Under the pieces are notes generated by a model. The model saw only the letters and a program-made list of their open reading frames with translations. It was not told the DNA's origin and ran no database searches. A DNA stretch of 64,000 nt from Cryptomeria japonica (Eukaryota; Streptophyta; Pinopsida; Cupressales; Cupressaceae). Location: positions 263,484,574 to 263,548,573 of the forward strand of contig NC_081407.1 in assembly GCF_030272615.1 (NCBI RefSeq). The letters run 5' to 3'. The position numbers and the translations under genes are program-made. Positions within the stretch are counted from its first letter, which is position 1. Every line of letters begins with the position of its first letter. Positions 11,132-22,773 of the stretch are shown here, piece by piece.

Positions 11132-11725
11132 TTCTATCTTCTAGAGCAAATTTTCTCCAACAACTATAGTGCACAAGTTAGGAGTGGAAAAAGGAGGTCA
11201 CCTTTTTAAACTCATAATGGGGCATTTAAGTGGGATTTTTATTCCACTTATTGTTAATCATCTAATCAACTAATCAGTCTAGCAGGGCAACATTTTCAAA
11301 TTTCTTATCAGGAAATGAATCGGATTGACTCTACAAATCTCTACACATCGGAAGATCATTAAAAATCTAAAAAATTTAAAATTTTCAAAAAAATCAAAAA
11401 ATCATGAAAAATTCAAAATCATTCGAAAATTATCCAATTCATCTCCCGAGGGGGTATCCTCACATCAATATCTATCAATCACTGTCTGGGGCATCATATT
11501 GAGATTTATCATCTCCAAAAATTGAATTAGCATCATATCGAGATTTATCATCTCCAAAAATCGAATCAACATCATATCGAGATTTATCATTCCAAATCAA
11601 ATCAGTATCATATTAAAACCAAATCTGCATCAAATCAAGATCGAATCTGCATCCTATCAAAATCAATATCAACAACATCATCAATCAAGCTTTCTTTGAA
11701 CCAACGCGTCGTCACACATCGCTTC
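11132..11725 (+). other. Tat 3' untranslated region
   Basis: AT-rich with A-rich simple repeats at 11,340-11,430. It contains the phrase CTCCCGAGGGGG...TCTGGGGCATCAT (11,443-11,500), which recurs before the purine tracts of the other copies (16,210-16,260; 28,573-28,625). It is probably part of the family's conserved 3' end. The block CATCATATYGAGATTTATCATCTCCAAA is repeated two to three times at 11,490-11,600. Confidence 0.6.
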
Positions 11726-12700
11726 AAAGAGGGGCAAAATGTATACCTAAAAATGGTTTGAAGATAGTTAATTAAATACGTAGTTATTTGATTAATTCCC
11801 CTTCCCAATTAATTGAATTCACAAGCAATTTAATTAATTTCTCTATTCATCTACTATTAACAAAATCTAAATGATTTATGTATATAGTTCATCTCACATC
11901 CCCCTTTGATTAATTAATTCTAAATTAATTAATGTCTCCCCATATTAATCAATTCTTCTAATCCCTAATTAAAATCAACAAACTCAAGTTTGTTGAGATT
12001 AATTACCATTTTCTAATTATTTGAATTTCTTAAGTCAAATGAGTACATGGCTCCTAACTTTAACCACCTAACCTAACCATCCCCTAACCTAACCCATTCA
12101 ATCTAATCTTGGGTCTAACTAACCCTATCCTATCTTGCATATCCTAACCTTCTTATCCTAACCTCCCATGGTGTGGATATTCTCTTCTTGAGACACATGG
12201 CACTTTTTCCACATGTCTCCTCCCTTGGACACTTGCCCTCTCATGAGCAAGGCTCCTTGACACTTGTCACCACAGAGATGACAAGTGTCCCTCCCTCCAA
12301 CCTCTTCTCCAACTTCCTCAATCTTGGCCCTTGATATCTTCAGATCAAATCTAGACTGTCAATTCCTACCACCTTAGATTTGGCCTTGGAAATCCTATAA
12401 ATACCCCTCATTTTGGAGCAATATGGATCCCATCTCATATCAATGTAGGCATCATTACTATAGGCAATTTGCATTTCAATTATCTAGTAATTAGATTTTG
12501 GATTAATCATAGCATGTTAGTCTAGTTTCTTAAATCATGCATTTCATATCATCTCCATAGTCAATCATGATCAAATAGCTACTCAACTCTTGAGTTGTCA
12601 CTTTGGAGGTCATTGCTCCGCTGAGAGCCCATCAATCCAACACCTTCAAGGTTCTCAAGAATAGAGGAAAATGGGACATTTCAAAGAAGGCTTATGGTTT
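11726..12700 (+). mobile_element. Tat-like gypsy LTR (copy B) with preceding polypurine tract
   Basis: Purine tract AAAGAGGGGCAAAA at 11,726-11,739, then TGTATACCTAAAAATG at 11,740. A TATA box (CCTATAAATACC) lies at 12,394-12,405. Bases 12,050-12,165 are rich in CCTAACC, which is not a telomere array. The right border is not visible as a CA plus primer site; I place it near 12,700, before the minisatellite. The downstream content is 3'-type Tat sequence rather than gag, so the internal region after this LTR has lost its coding part or the LTR is solo-like. Confidence 0.65.
12394..12405 (+). promoter_or_regulatory. TATA box of LTR copy B
   Basis: CCTATAAATACC about 655 bases into the LTR, with the same core as in copy C (17,274-17,283). 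Confidence 0.5.
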
Positions 12701-12804
12701 GCATCTTTGATTTAGTTTTCAATTAAGCTTTTCAATTACATCTTATTGTCTCATTATATGTGTATGCCTCTTATACTAACAACATTTTTAGCATCACAAG
12801 TCTC

Positions 12805-12990
12805 ACATCACATCATTATCATACATCTTATTTTCAAGATACATCTCACATCATATCGTTATCATACATCTCATTTTCAAGATATATCTCACATCACATC
12901 ATTATCATACATCTCATTTTCAAGATACATCTCACATCATATCATTATCATACATCTTATTTTTCAAGATACATCTCACATCATACATGC
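12805..12990 (+). repeat. Minisatellite, about four units of 41-47 bases
   Basis: Tandem units of the form CATACATCTCATTTTCAAGA plus TACATCTCACATCATATCATTAT. The same unit recurs at 41,195-41,365 in the 3' region of the other Tat element, so the array is part of the family rather than a local expansion. Open frames through it are only repeat translations. Confidence 0.85.
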
Positions 12991-13254
12991 ACGAAATCAT
13001 GATAAACCAAGCATCATCATATTTTCATCATTATAGCTCATACATCATAATCAAAATCAAAAGCATTACACCATCATCATAGAAATGTCATATCAATGCA
13101 TATCATAAATCATCATCCATAACAAATCACGTAAGAATCAGAGGAATCAATGCTATATATATATATATCAAAATGGTTGAAATGTACAAGGGATAACATG
13201 TCTGTCAAAATACAACAAAATGATCAAAATACAACAAAGACAAGTCTCTCAGGT
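12991..13254 (+). other. AT-rich Tat 3' region
   Basis: CATCAT-rich sequence with a short (AT)n run at 13,155-13,168. Nothing coding seen. It lies downstream of the antisense PMD gene and may hold its terminator. Confidence 0.4.
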
Positions 13255-14830
13255 ATGACTATCTTTTGAGGCTGTCAGTCTCGCAACAGATGTCCCAGCT
13301 CCTGGATCTCCCTTAGGTGGATCATGTCGAGAAGGCTCTGTAACACCTCTTCTCTCTATCCCCACCTAAACTCTTCTACCTCACCCACAACCGCCAACAC
13401 CTCACCCACTCTACCAACTCCGCCAGCTCAAAGAACCAAACCTCCTCTCCCTCCATCAACACCCTATCATCTATCTAATCTAATGTCTCCTCCTCTCCCT
13501 CTCCTCCCTCCATCTCCTCCTCCATCTCCTCGTCTCCCTCTACCACCTCCTCTCCCATTTCCTCCACAATCTCCTCCATCATGTCCACCTCCCTCCTCCA
13601 CCTCCTCTCCCTCCTCCTCTCTCTGTCTAACTCCCCCTCGCCTCTCTGGCTTCTCATCCTCGTCATCGTAAAAAGCAAGTAACATCTCTATTGGATCCGA
13701 TATCTATGCCATTGCATGTGCCACGAATTAGGTCGAGAACTCCTTTGTCATCCTAGCATCAACAACCCCAGCCCCATAATCCCAAATCTATCCTGCTAAA
13801 AGCATGTACTCCTCCATGGTTGCTGCACTATCTGCCATACGACCCCACTCAGGCACATCCTGTCTCTGGTGAGCATATAAGAAAGCTCCCTATGGTATTC
13901 CCTATTGTCGACCATATTGTTGCTAAACATGGCTATGCAAAAATCGCTCAATAATAAAGGGCACCCACCCAATCAGGTATCTATATAGATAAACATAGGG
14001 CATCTATAGCCCATCCTCATCCCATACCTTAGAGTCCATATATGGTCTCCAGATGACCATATCAGTATCATCCAAAACCCTCCTCCAATGCTCTAGCTTG
14101 CCTAGCTTGCACTAGACAGCTATACCTGTATACCCATAAGCATATGCTCGCCCAACTGGCCTATCCCTATCTACAAGTGGTCTCACCACAGGAATGTGCT
14201 CCCAAGCCCACACCTATAATAATTTCACTCCTACTAACAAACTGTTGTATCCTAGATACACCACCTCGTGAAGATCCCTATAAAAGTGGTCTAACATGTA
14301 GGACCCCCATGCAAACCTATGTTCCTGTGTCACCATGTACTCCAACACTAATCCCCATCCAATAGCTAGTCCCTTTGACTTGTGGTTGGGACATAAGAAT
14401 CCACCAATGAAACCTATTAGAATAAAGGGTAAAGGAGCATAATCAAGATCTACAAACTCCTTCCATGGGATCTTATACTCGCAAATATGATCATCCTTGA
14501 AGATGCGACAGAGAGCCTCTGTCCCACCCTCCTTAGTCTGCTCATACGACAATAAGGCCCCCATAATCAGAATCTGTAGAATGCCATAATAGTCCTCAGG
14601 TGTGACTGTTATCTCACTAGTAGCCAAATGAAAGGTGTTTGTGTCACTGTGCCACCTCTCCGCCAAATTTGTCAACAAACCTTGGTTAAAGATATACCGA
14701 GGCATGTCTAATAATGAAGTCAACCCGCATCTCTCAATCACATCCCTATCAGCCTATGTCAATCACGGAATCAATGACCATAGTCGTAGAAATCACTCTC
14801 GTGACTGAAGTACACCAAGTTGCGCTTGCA
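13255..14830 (-). pseudogene. Antisense gene with plant mobile domain (PMD), main exon
   Basis: Read leftwards from 14,830, one frame can be followed for about 1.5 kb. It has an ADRDVIERCGLTSLLDMPRY segment, then LAERWHSDTNTFHLATSEIT with VTPEDYYGIL, the hallmark of the plant mobile domain (PF10536-type). Later comes VWAWEHIPVVRP, then EHWRRVLDDTDMVIWRPY. The C-terminus (13,680-13,480) is a Glu/Gly/Arg low-complexity tail encoded by a CT-rich tract. About twelve in-frame stops interrupt it, nine of them TAG. It lies opposite to and just before the 3' LTR at 16,345. Extra antisense frames at this place are known in Tat elements, and host relatives of the MAIL1 type also carry PMD. Confidence 0.8.
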
Positions 14831-15863
14831 AAACAACAAATTTCCATCATCAGTTCCCACATCTATTTTATATATCCAATCAAAACAAAATCAGCTTGAA
14901 ACAACGAAGCATCAAATCAAGCATCATATCGAAATCACATCAATTTCCATATCGAAATCACATCAAGTCCCATATCAAAATAAAATCAAGCACCATATCG
15001 AAATCACATTAAGTCCCATATCAAAATCAAATCAACTATCCATATCAAAAATCAAGATCCATATTGCAAGCATCATATCGAGAAATCATCTCAAAGACCC
15101 ATAACGCAAGCAACTCAAGACCCATATCGTAAGCATCATATCACAAATCATATAGGAAATCAAGAATCAGAACTCACATCGAACATCGAATTCAATTGCA
15201 AGGCAAAAATCAAAGATCCATATCAATAGAAAATCAGGATCCTCATTCAAACAATCAATCATCTTGGCACTTCATAACGAAAGCACTTTCAGTAGACTCT
15301 CAATCATCATATCAAGACTCAGACATCATCACAGCAAGCAAAACATTGGCTCAAAACCAATCCCAAAACACTCAGTAGGCACCTATCCACTCCTACGTCA
15401 TCTACCTCATTTATTTTCCCAAGCGATGTATTCTCCAAAATCATTTCTACCAATGTTTTACCCCACGTGCCAAAGCAACCCTTCCATGCACTAAGTTGCT
15501 CGACATGAGCTATCCTAATTCGCCTATGCACTATACTCTTTACCCTACATTCTAACCTAACCTATGTGCTAGCAAAAATCGCCATAGTGCTAACTTGCCA
15601 ACCCCATGCACTAGCCTATCCTATGCACTATCCTACATTCCCCACGTGCTCACCTATTACACCTATGCACTAAAAGACCCTATGCGCTATCCTAGACCTG
15701 TGACACACTGCTAAAACCGCCTAGGATGCTAATCTACCTAAGAAACCCTACATGCTACTATGTTTATTGTATGCGCTATGTGAGACCTCCTACATGCTAA
15801 AATGACAAAATTGGAAGCAAAAATGAAAAACATGACCAAAATCAACAAATTCAGATGACTTAC
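14831..15863 (-). other. Intron of the antisense gene, with tandem repeats
   Basis: Between a good donor (minus strand GTAAGT, 15,858-15,863) and the PMD exon lies about 1 kb of repeats. Bases 14,905-15,150 are degenerate units of CATATCGAAATCACATCAAG. Bases 15,480-15,800 are degenerate units around CTATGCACTA and ATGCGCTATCCTA. The acceptor is probably near 14,830 but I cannot fix it. No other gene seen. Confidence 0.5.
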
Positions 15864-15938
15864 AGATGGACCATATGCGGAAGGCCTCCAATATTGACGA
15901 ACATGCTCGAATCGGTGAGAAGCATAGGGAACTGACAT
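15864..15938 (-). CDS. First exon of the antisense PMD gene
   Basis: ATG at 15,938 starts a 25-codon exon, MSVPYASHRFEHVRQYWRPS then AYGPS, ending exactly at a consensus donor (T|GTAAGT). The same peptide with substitutions occurs at 11,131-11,061 in another copy, which argues that it is a real exon and not chance. The role is unknown. The short basic-aromatic leader is followed by a long intron and then the PMD exon. The second copy has a stop inside this exon; this one does not. Confidence 0.6.
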
Positions 15939-16330
15939 TTTTGTCAAACTCCATGTGTCAATATCACAAGAGGTCAAATGTGCAAATGACAAAGAATAGA
16001 ATCACTTTTTACCTTTTTATAGGGTAAAAGTAAAAAAGAGTTAGTAGGTGTGGCATGTATTTTGCTCATTTTCTCACTTTTAACCTTATCGAACATCATT
16101 TTTTGGGAGATGAATCAATTACACTGCATTCAACACAGTCAAAATTTCAAAATGCAATTAATTCAAAAATGATCATCAAATCAATTAAATTTTCAAAATC
16201 CTTGATTCATCTCCCGAGGGGGCATCATCATTATCATTCATCAAATCTGGGGCATCATATCAACATCTTGACACAAACATCATTTCCGGCAAAATTTTCT
16301 TTGAATCAACATGTGCACACACGTCACTTC
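15939..16330 (+). other. Tat 3' untranslated region and antisense promoter region
   Basis: No gene. It contains the conserved phrase TCTCCCGAGGGGGCATCAT (16,209-16,227) shared with other copies. The promoter of the antisense gene should lie here, but I see no clear TATA box on the minus strand. Confidence 0.5.
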
Positions 16331-17750
16331 AAAGAGGGGCAAAATGTAAACATATAAAAATGACCACTTTCCTAAGTGAATATTTAATATTCATTTTAAC
16401 CTCATTCCTCTATTTAATTAAAGTTTGTTTAATTAAATCATTCACATTCATCTATTTAATTAAATGAATTACTCAATTTATTTAATTAAGTTCACCTAAG
16501 CCTTTCATAGCCTTTAATTAAATAAATCACTTTATTTAATTAATTCCCCTTTCTCCCCTTTTAATTAAATTTACATTTAATTAAATTGTTCATTGCAAGT
16601 AAATAAATATAATTTATTTATTTTAATCCCCCACTTGTATTTATGTAAGTTGCATCTATTTTAGTTAAAATAAAGTGATTTATTTTAATTCCCCTCCATC
16701 GACTTGCATTCTCCTACATCTCCCACTTGTCTCCCTAAACCCCCTTCTAGATTCTTCTAATCACTTCTAAATTAGCCTAATCCATCTCCTAAATATTGTC
16801 ACATCCCTAAGCAAAGGGAAATCACTTCTCAAAACCTCAAAGTCTTTGAAAACCATTAAAGGCTTTATGTCTTCAACAAGTTAACCTTTAAGTATTCCTA
16901 ACCATTAATGGTTAACTCAACCTTCTTACATGATTAGAGACTTTCTCTCTAACTCAACCTTCATCTAACCCAAGGGTCTTATCAAGCATTCATGGCTTTA
17001 ACCTTGGTTATCCCTTTAACCCTTGCACAAGAGTTTATCCTTTGGATAAAAGCTTTATCCAATGGATAACCTTAACCTTTACCTCCTAAGGTAACCATCA
17101 TGTCTTCTCAAGCATTTGATGCTTCTTGCATCTCCTCTCAAGGAATCTCTTGTTGACAATTGTCACCATTTCATTGGTGAGAATTGTAAACATGGATTGA
17201 TAACTTTCAATCCTGGCCCTTGATAAGATCATCCAATCCTAACCATCCATTGCCCTATTTTTCCTATAAATAGAGCCCTCCTATCATTTTAAGATCCAAT
17301 TATTTAGTATCAAGCTTATATACATTTTGCTAAGTATCTAAGTTTCATGCATCTAATATAATCATTTTTAAATCAAGCATTTCGCCTCTCTTTGAATAGA
17401 AATCATCTTAATAAGAATTTTCATCATAGCACTCTCATAATAGACTAGTATATCATGTTAGGATAGATTTTACAAATCTTTTATCTTATCATCATATCCA
17501 TGCTAGTTTAAATCATACTATATTTAATATCATGCATAACTAGGAATGCATTCATATTAAGTTGATCAATATCCCTCATTCTCATAGTTGTCATTCCTAA
17601 GTCACTTTGCTCAATGATCTAAGAGAAAAGGCATTGACTTCAGGGATCCTATGAGATAGAGAACAATGGAACATCCCTTGGGAAGTTGAGCTATTCAACA
17701 TAGCTCCATAACTTGCATCAAGAGTCCCATTGGTGTGTGAACTTGTCTAG
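16331..17750 (+). mobile_element. Tat-like gypsy LTR (copy C) with preceding polypurine tract
   Basis: Purine tract 16,331-16,344, then TGTAAACATATAAAAATG at 16,345. A TATA box CTATAAATAG is at 17,274-17,283. Bases 16,380-16,680 are dominated by TTTAATTAAAT motifs. Downstream of about 17,750 the sequence matches the leader of the autonomous element (30,870-31,600), so this LTR acts as the 5' LTR of the unit ending at 28,686. The exact right end is uncertain. Confidence 0.7.
17274..17283 (+). promoter_or_regulatory. TATA box of LTR copy C
   Basis: CTATAAATAG about 930 bases into the LTR, followed by the AGAGCCCTCC transcription-start neighbourhood. Position agrees with copies A and D. Confidence 0.5.
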
Positions 17751-18687
17751 AAACCGGAGTTTATGTTTCATCGCACCACTTTTCCCACACACAGATATAA
17801 AGGTTAAAAATGAACAACATGCCTGTGTGGAGCAACATCTCCACTTAGAATAAAAAAATCATTGCAATGGAAGGATAAAAGGAACTTTGTTTTTCGTGTC
17901 TTTGAAGGGATAGGTATTATGCTCTCCCATTCAATGGGTGATCAGAAAACCAGACTCTCTTCTTTTATGCTTTCAGTAAATTTTTGTACTTACATCCTTT
18001 AGAAGGCCTACCCTCCCGAGTTTCCCTTAGGGCACCATTAAGGTTGCTGAGAGTGGAATGACCTAAGTGGCAATGGGTAAAGCCAAGTAATCCAAGCCAC
18101 TCTAAATAAATATGTATGTGATGAAAATCATATGCGACGAGTGTTACATGTTGTCACAACGGTATTATGCCTCCCTCAGTGCCTATACAGTATGTTAAAA
18201 TCTGTAGAGTGTAACCTCTACAGACTGGGATACCTCCCTCAATGGAGTGTAAAATGCTGCTGATTGTGACCACTCGAACATAACCCTTTCTAAACACCTT
18301 AGAAATTAGAAGTCCAATTGAGTTAGTAACCAGACACTTGGATTATCACAGTTCAAGGGTAGGGAAGAATCTACCCCCAAGACACTCGCCATATATCTCC
18401 CAGGATAATGGGCCAATCGAGGAGCAATCTTCTTTGGTCTAATTTCTGGAAAAAAGCAAAAAAAACCGGCACATCCTAGGGTGTGACAGAGTTGTTTGAG
18501 CTGATAGAGTATCAAGATGTGGGTTGTGGTAATACTTGTGACCTTTTGTCTTTAGGAGAGTTTGCTTGATGTGTTGTCGAATTGCCAAAATACTATCGAA
18601 AACAAAATGGGGTCTTGAAAAAGATCTCAACATTCATGAGAATTTGAAAAAATACTTTAAACAAGCGCTCTCTTTGTTTAGTCTAGA
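17751..18687 (+). other. Tat leader region, conserved with the autonomous copy
   Basis: The stretch matches 30,870-31,600 block by block: GGAGCAACATCTCCA, ATGCTCTCCC-T-ATTGGGTGATCA, CCTTTAGA-GGCCT, GGGGAAGAATCT-CCCCCAAGA and AACCATATATCTCCCA. It lies between the LTR and gag and is probably the packaging and leader RNA. A short hydrophobic frame near 18,610-18,720 is comparable to the one at 31,594. No full gene. Confidence 0.65.
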
Positions 18688-20452
18688 TTGTTTTCTTTAC
18701 TTTCTACTGTGTCTTTGAAACATCAACATCAACAAGATCAAATCCCTCAACAAAGTCAAGTTTCAACATCAACAAGATCAAAACCCTCAACAAAGTCAAG
18801 TTTCAATGTCAACAAGATCAAAACACCTACAACAAGATCAAGTGTCAACATCAACATTAACATCGACATCAAAATCAAAATCAAACGTTCAAGAAATGGA
18901 GAAAACATCTTACATGTTGTGATCTTAGGTCCAAATCAATCAAGAAAACATCATGGATTGATGTTATATATTTCATAGGGAAGGTGAACAATTCATCCAT
19001 TCCATTCCTATTCCATCACCATCTATACAAATCTTAGCTCAACAAATCAATACTTTGCAACAACAAATGAGAGACATGACTAGTCCTAGCAACCATAGGG
19101 GCTGGTTAGAAAATATGATGAGGGAGGTGATAACCATGAGCGAATCATTATTAGGCCAACCTTCTTCTTCTTGTGAGACCATTCAAACATGCCAACCTTC
19201 ATTCTTTAAAATAATCATTCCTACCTTAGTTCAACCAACATTAGAGTCATGTCAACCTTCTTTCAACCCAACATATCTATCATACCAATCATATCAACCC
19301 AAAATTCAAAGTACCTCTTTCAACCAAAATCAAACCCCATTCAATCAAATTCCAAATCAAAATTCACACCAACCCAACATTCAAACCTCTTTCAACCAAA
19401 ATCAAACCCCTTTCAACCAAAGTCCAAATCAAAATTCATTCAACCAAAATCAAACCTCTTTCACCCAAAATCATACTCCTTTTAACCAAAATCAAATACC
19501 TTTCAACCAAAATCCAAATCAACCATATCTATCCACTATTTCATCATCCCCTGAAGTCACATAAGACAAATCCACACCATCTCTACCCAATAACACAATC
19601 TCCCAAGGGGTATCCATAGCACAAATCCAATCTAATTCAAGTCATGATTTAGAGGATCTCGTTAAAAATCCTTCCTCATCAAGTCAAAAGGTTGAAACCT
19701 TCCAAAAACCTCCCATGCAAAGTCCCTCATGTCAGGAGGTCAATCCAAAATCAAAAGAAATCAGTCATGAAATAAATCAAGATCAAGAACAAACCTTTTC
19801 ATCATACCCAATTTTTGATCAAGATCTTGTCAACCAAGAGTCTTATGATGATCCCCTCATTCTTTTCTATTTCACTCATAATAACACCCTTGTTTTGCAA
19901 GAGCAAGATGTTCTTTCAAGTACCATCCAACATCCACCTCCTAAAAAAGATCCCATTATCATTTCTCCTAGTGTCCCTCATGGTTCCAATACACAAGTTG
20001 TTCATGAACCCCTTATCAATAAAATCACCAATCCAGATCATACTACATAGGAAAACTTGTCAACAATTGTATGTGCACCATCATCAAATGCCAATGTGGT
20101 GACAAAAATAAGCACAACACCAACTATTAAAATCAACACCCAAATTGTTACATCATCTTCTTCAAGCACAAGCATAATACTAGATAATGAAATCAACACC
20201 CAAATTGTTTCATCATACTCTTCAAGTGCATCAATAAAAATAGGCATAACACTCGCTCATATCACAACTTAGAAACCAAAATCTATTTTCCTCATACACC
20301 CACACTTGAAAGATTGGGGGCAAGAAGGTCTACCACAACTGAATTGGTTTGAAAATAAGGGGGTATAGCGGAAAATGTACATGAAAGACTCCCAGTTGAA
20401 TATCCTATTGAAAAAGATAGGTTCATCCAACCCTTCAAACAAAGCCCAATGA
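18688..20452 (+). pseudogene. Gag-derived Gln/Asn-rich repeat protein lacking capsid
   Basis: One frame can be followed from about 19,028 to 20,452 with few stops (TAA 19,562; TAG 20,048; TAG near 20,270 and 20,360). It begins IQILAQQINTLQQQMRDM, matching the coiled coil before capsid in the autonomous element (LIEQLHTLQRQM, 32,990-33,034). Instead of capsid it then has tandem FNQNQTPFNQ repeats (19,310-19,520) and a Ser/Thr/Ile-rich tail. Upstream, 18,715-18,880 holds three copies of a 46-base repeat (ATCAACAAGATCAAAACCCT...). The zinc-knuckle part is not seen. It is likely a non-autonomous derivative's own protein or a decayed spacer. Confidence 0.55.
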
Positions 20453-22768
20453 ATTATCTACACAAAGTTCATACCAACTCAATAATAGCATGCACCTAAA
20501 AAGATATTACATCTAAGGGTGGGTTCATTTCAATTTTTAGTATTGCATTTGCATATTTCTTTACTGCATTGTATATCTTCAGTTCAAAGTACATCATAGT
20601 CGCTTTCATATCACCATTTCACAACATATAGCTACATATCATTATTGCTTTCTCATATAGTTGCATCAATAAAAACATGATGATTGTCTAAGTCATTTAC
20701 TTGTCTGCACTAAAAGGAATGAAAGTTGTCTCATATCTTAGATACTTGTTCATGAAGTCTTTAGAAGGTATTTAGTTATTCATTTTCAATGTCACCTTGT
20801 GATTAAGTTTTATCCTTGGTCATAGTTTCACTATCAAGTCTTTTTACCCAAAATCTATCAATTTCTATATCTTACACATTAATCAAAAGCTCTAAGTCAT
20901 TACAGATACCTAGTTGGTCATGTGGCTAGTGAAAAATTCAATATTATTCTTTAATGCCACTATAATTGTCATACCCAAATAGGTTTCATTACTTCCAAGT
21001 CAAGGCAAGAAAATAAAAGAAAAAAGTGTTATGTCAATATCCATCTTAAAGAAAAAGGAGCAAAGATATATAACTGAAATATCATGCATACAAGTGCAAA
21101 AAAAGCTTGACTATAGGAACATATGAATAACTCCATCAGGGCTATGGACGCTTGTTGGCAATGGAGCAATATTCAAGAGATTACAGTGTATAACCTCGTC
21201 AGAGCCCTAAAAGCTTGCTGGTAGCAAGGCTCTATCCAGGATGCTTTTGAAGTCAGAATAACTCATGTAGCTAGCCACATAGGATTCCAAGGGTCTTTGA
21301 TGGTTATAAGAGTTAGAATGAACTCAAATGCACACACATGGGAAAAAGAAGATCAAAGTTTCGAGAATTGATGGAGAATTTTTCCGCACCTCCATTCATA
21401 AATCTTGGTTACATAGTGTGTTAGGTTGGATGGTCTAAGTCTTTTGATAATGGATTGAACTCCTATCTCTAAAATGTTTCACACCTTTAATCCTATTAGT
21501 GCATTTCAAAATGAAAGACACACACACTCATCCTTGTTCGAATAGGAACTGCATTTGTATCATGCATCCTGCATTAACATAACTTATATCAAAAATTCAT
21601 TGTCTCCATACACATCACCTAAATCATGATGCCATCATAGGTCTGCATACTGGGGGCATAATTGAAAAAATCTCTAAAAATAAAAAATGTCATGAAAAAA
21701 TTCAAAAAATTAGAAAATGTCCTAAAAAAATCCTTAAAAATCAAAAATCAAAATCTGCAAATCAAAGCAAGAAAGCATGGGCCATCCATCAAATCAAATC
21801 AGATCAATAACATATAAACTCTCAAAATATACAATCAAACTAATCATGTGTCTTATTAATCAATCTATCGATCAAACTTTATCAAACATCAACATGTCTT
21901 ATACAAGGAAGGGTACACTCGAAACCAGACAAATCGGTGTTATATGGGGTACTCACTCTTTGAAACCAGCCATTCCTATCAATCATCGCACTAATCAAAA
22001 CAATGACATCAATTAGTATGATTGCTGGATTTTGTCCAAGTTAGTCTTGTCTTTATCAATTAATTGCAGGTCATGTTTCATCAATACCAAAAACATCAAA
22101 AATTTCAAAAATCCAAAAAACATCAAAAATATCAAAAAATCCAAAAAACATTAATAATATCAAAAAATCAAAAAACATCAAAAATATCAAAAACATCGAA
22201 AACATCAAAAATACAAAAAGATTGAAAAATCAAGCCCAGAAAATAAAAATTTGCAATTGCTAATATTAATCCACAATTGATGTTAAAATCCCATGCAATT
22301 GAGAATATTTATCCACAATTGCTATTGAAATCCATTGTAATTGCTATCAAAATCTATTGCAATTGCTAAAATCCACCGCAATTGCCAGAAAGGGGCAAAA
22401 ACACAAAAAAATTAAAAGATCTATACATAAAATCCAAAATCATTCAAATATCAATTAAAAAACTTGCAATAAATTGTCTCGCAAGAATCCAACACCCTAG
22501 CAGATATCTAGCAAACACTTCGCATGAAGTTAAACGAAGGATACAACTATATTGTCAAAACAACTGCAATCAAGCTAATCAACTGTCTAATCTATCGAAT
22601 CATTATCAAACTATCAATGTGATCAACATCTTGTCTTAAATAGAATTGATACACTTGAAACTAGACAGGTTAGTCTTAAACAGGGTCCAAAACTTCTGAA
22701 ACCATACATTATCAAAATCACATCAAACATATCAAAGAAAAGACATAGTTAGTCCAATTGTTGAGTTT
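20453..22768 (+). other. Tat-like non-coding region with A-rich repeats
   Basis: No gene supported. Bases 21,660-21,770 and 22,080-22,240 are degenerate (CATCAAAAATATCAAAAAAT)n; 22,250-22,385 repeats CAATTGC-ATTGAAATCCA. A motif GTCTTATACAAGG...ACTCGAAACCAGAC at 21,896 and GTCTTAAATAG...ACTTGAAACTAGAC at 22,633 recurs four times at 28,205-28,380, on the other side of the solo LTR. The two stretches are therefore one region split by that insertion. Confidence 0.55.
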
Positions 22769-22773
22769 TGTTT
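22769..22773 (+). repeat. Target site duplication TGTTT, left copy
   Basis: Identical to 27,534-27,538; together they bound the solo LTR. Confidence 0.8.

Noticed and set aside
12050-12165. CCTAACC-rich stretch resembling telomere repeats
   Set aside because: The units are irregular (CCTAACCTAACC mixed with TCTAACTAACCC) and do not form the plant (CCCTAAA)n array; it lies inside an LTR and is simple-sequence drift.
13324-13671. Pro/Ser-rich open frame on the + strand
   Set aside because: It is the reverse of the Glu/Gly/Arg low-complexity tail of the antisense PMD gene. The CT-rich composition keeps several frames open.
13255-14830. PMD frame as a host MAIL1-like gene
   Set aside because: It has about twelve stops, sits antisense just before a Tat 3' LTR, and pieces recur in other Tat copies here; transposon origin is more likely.
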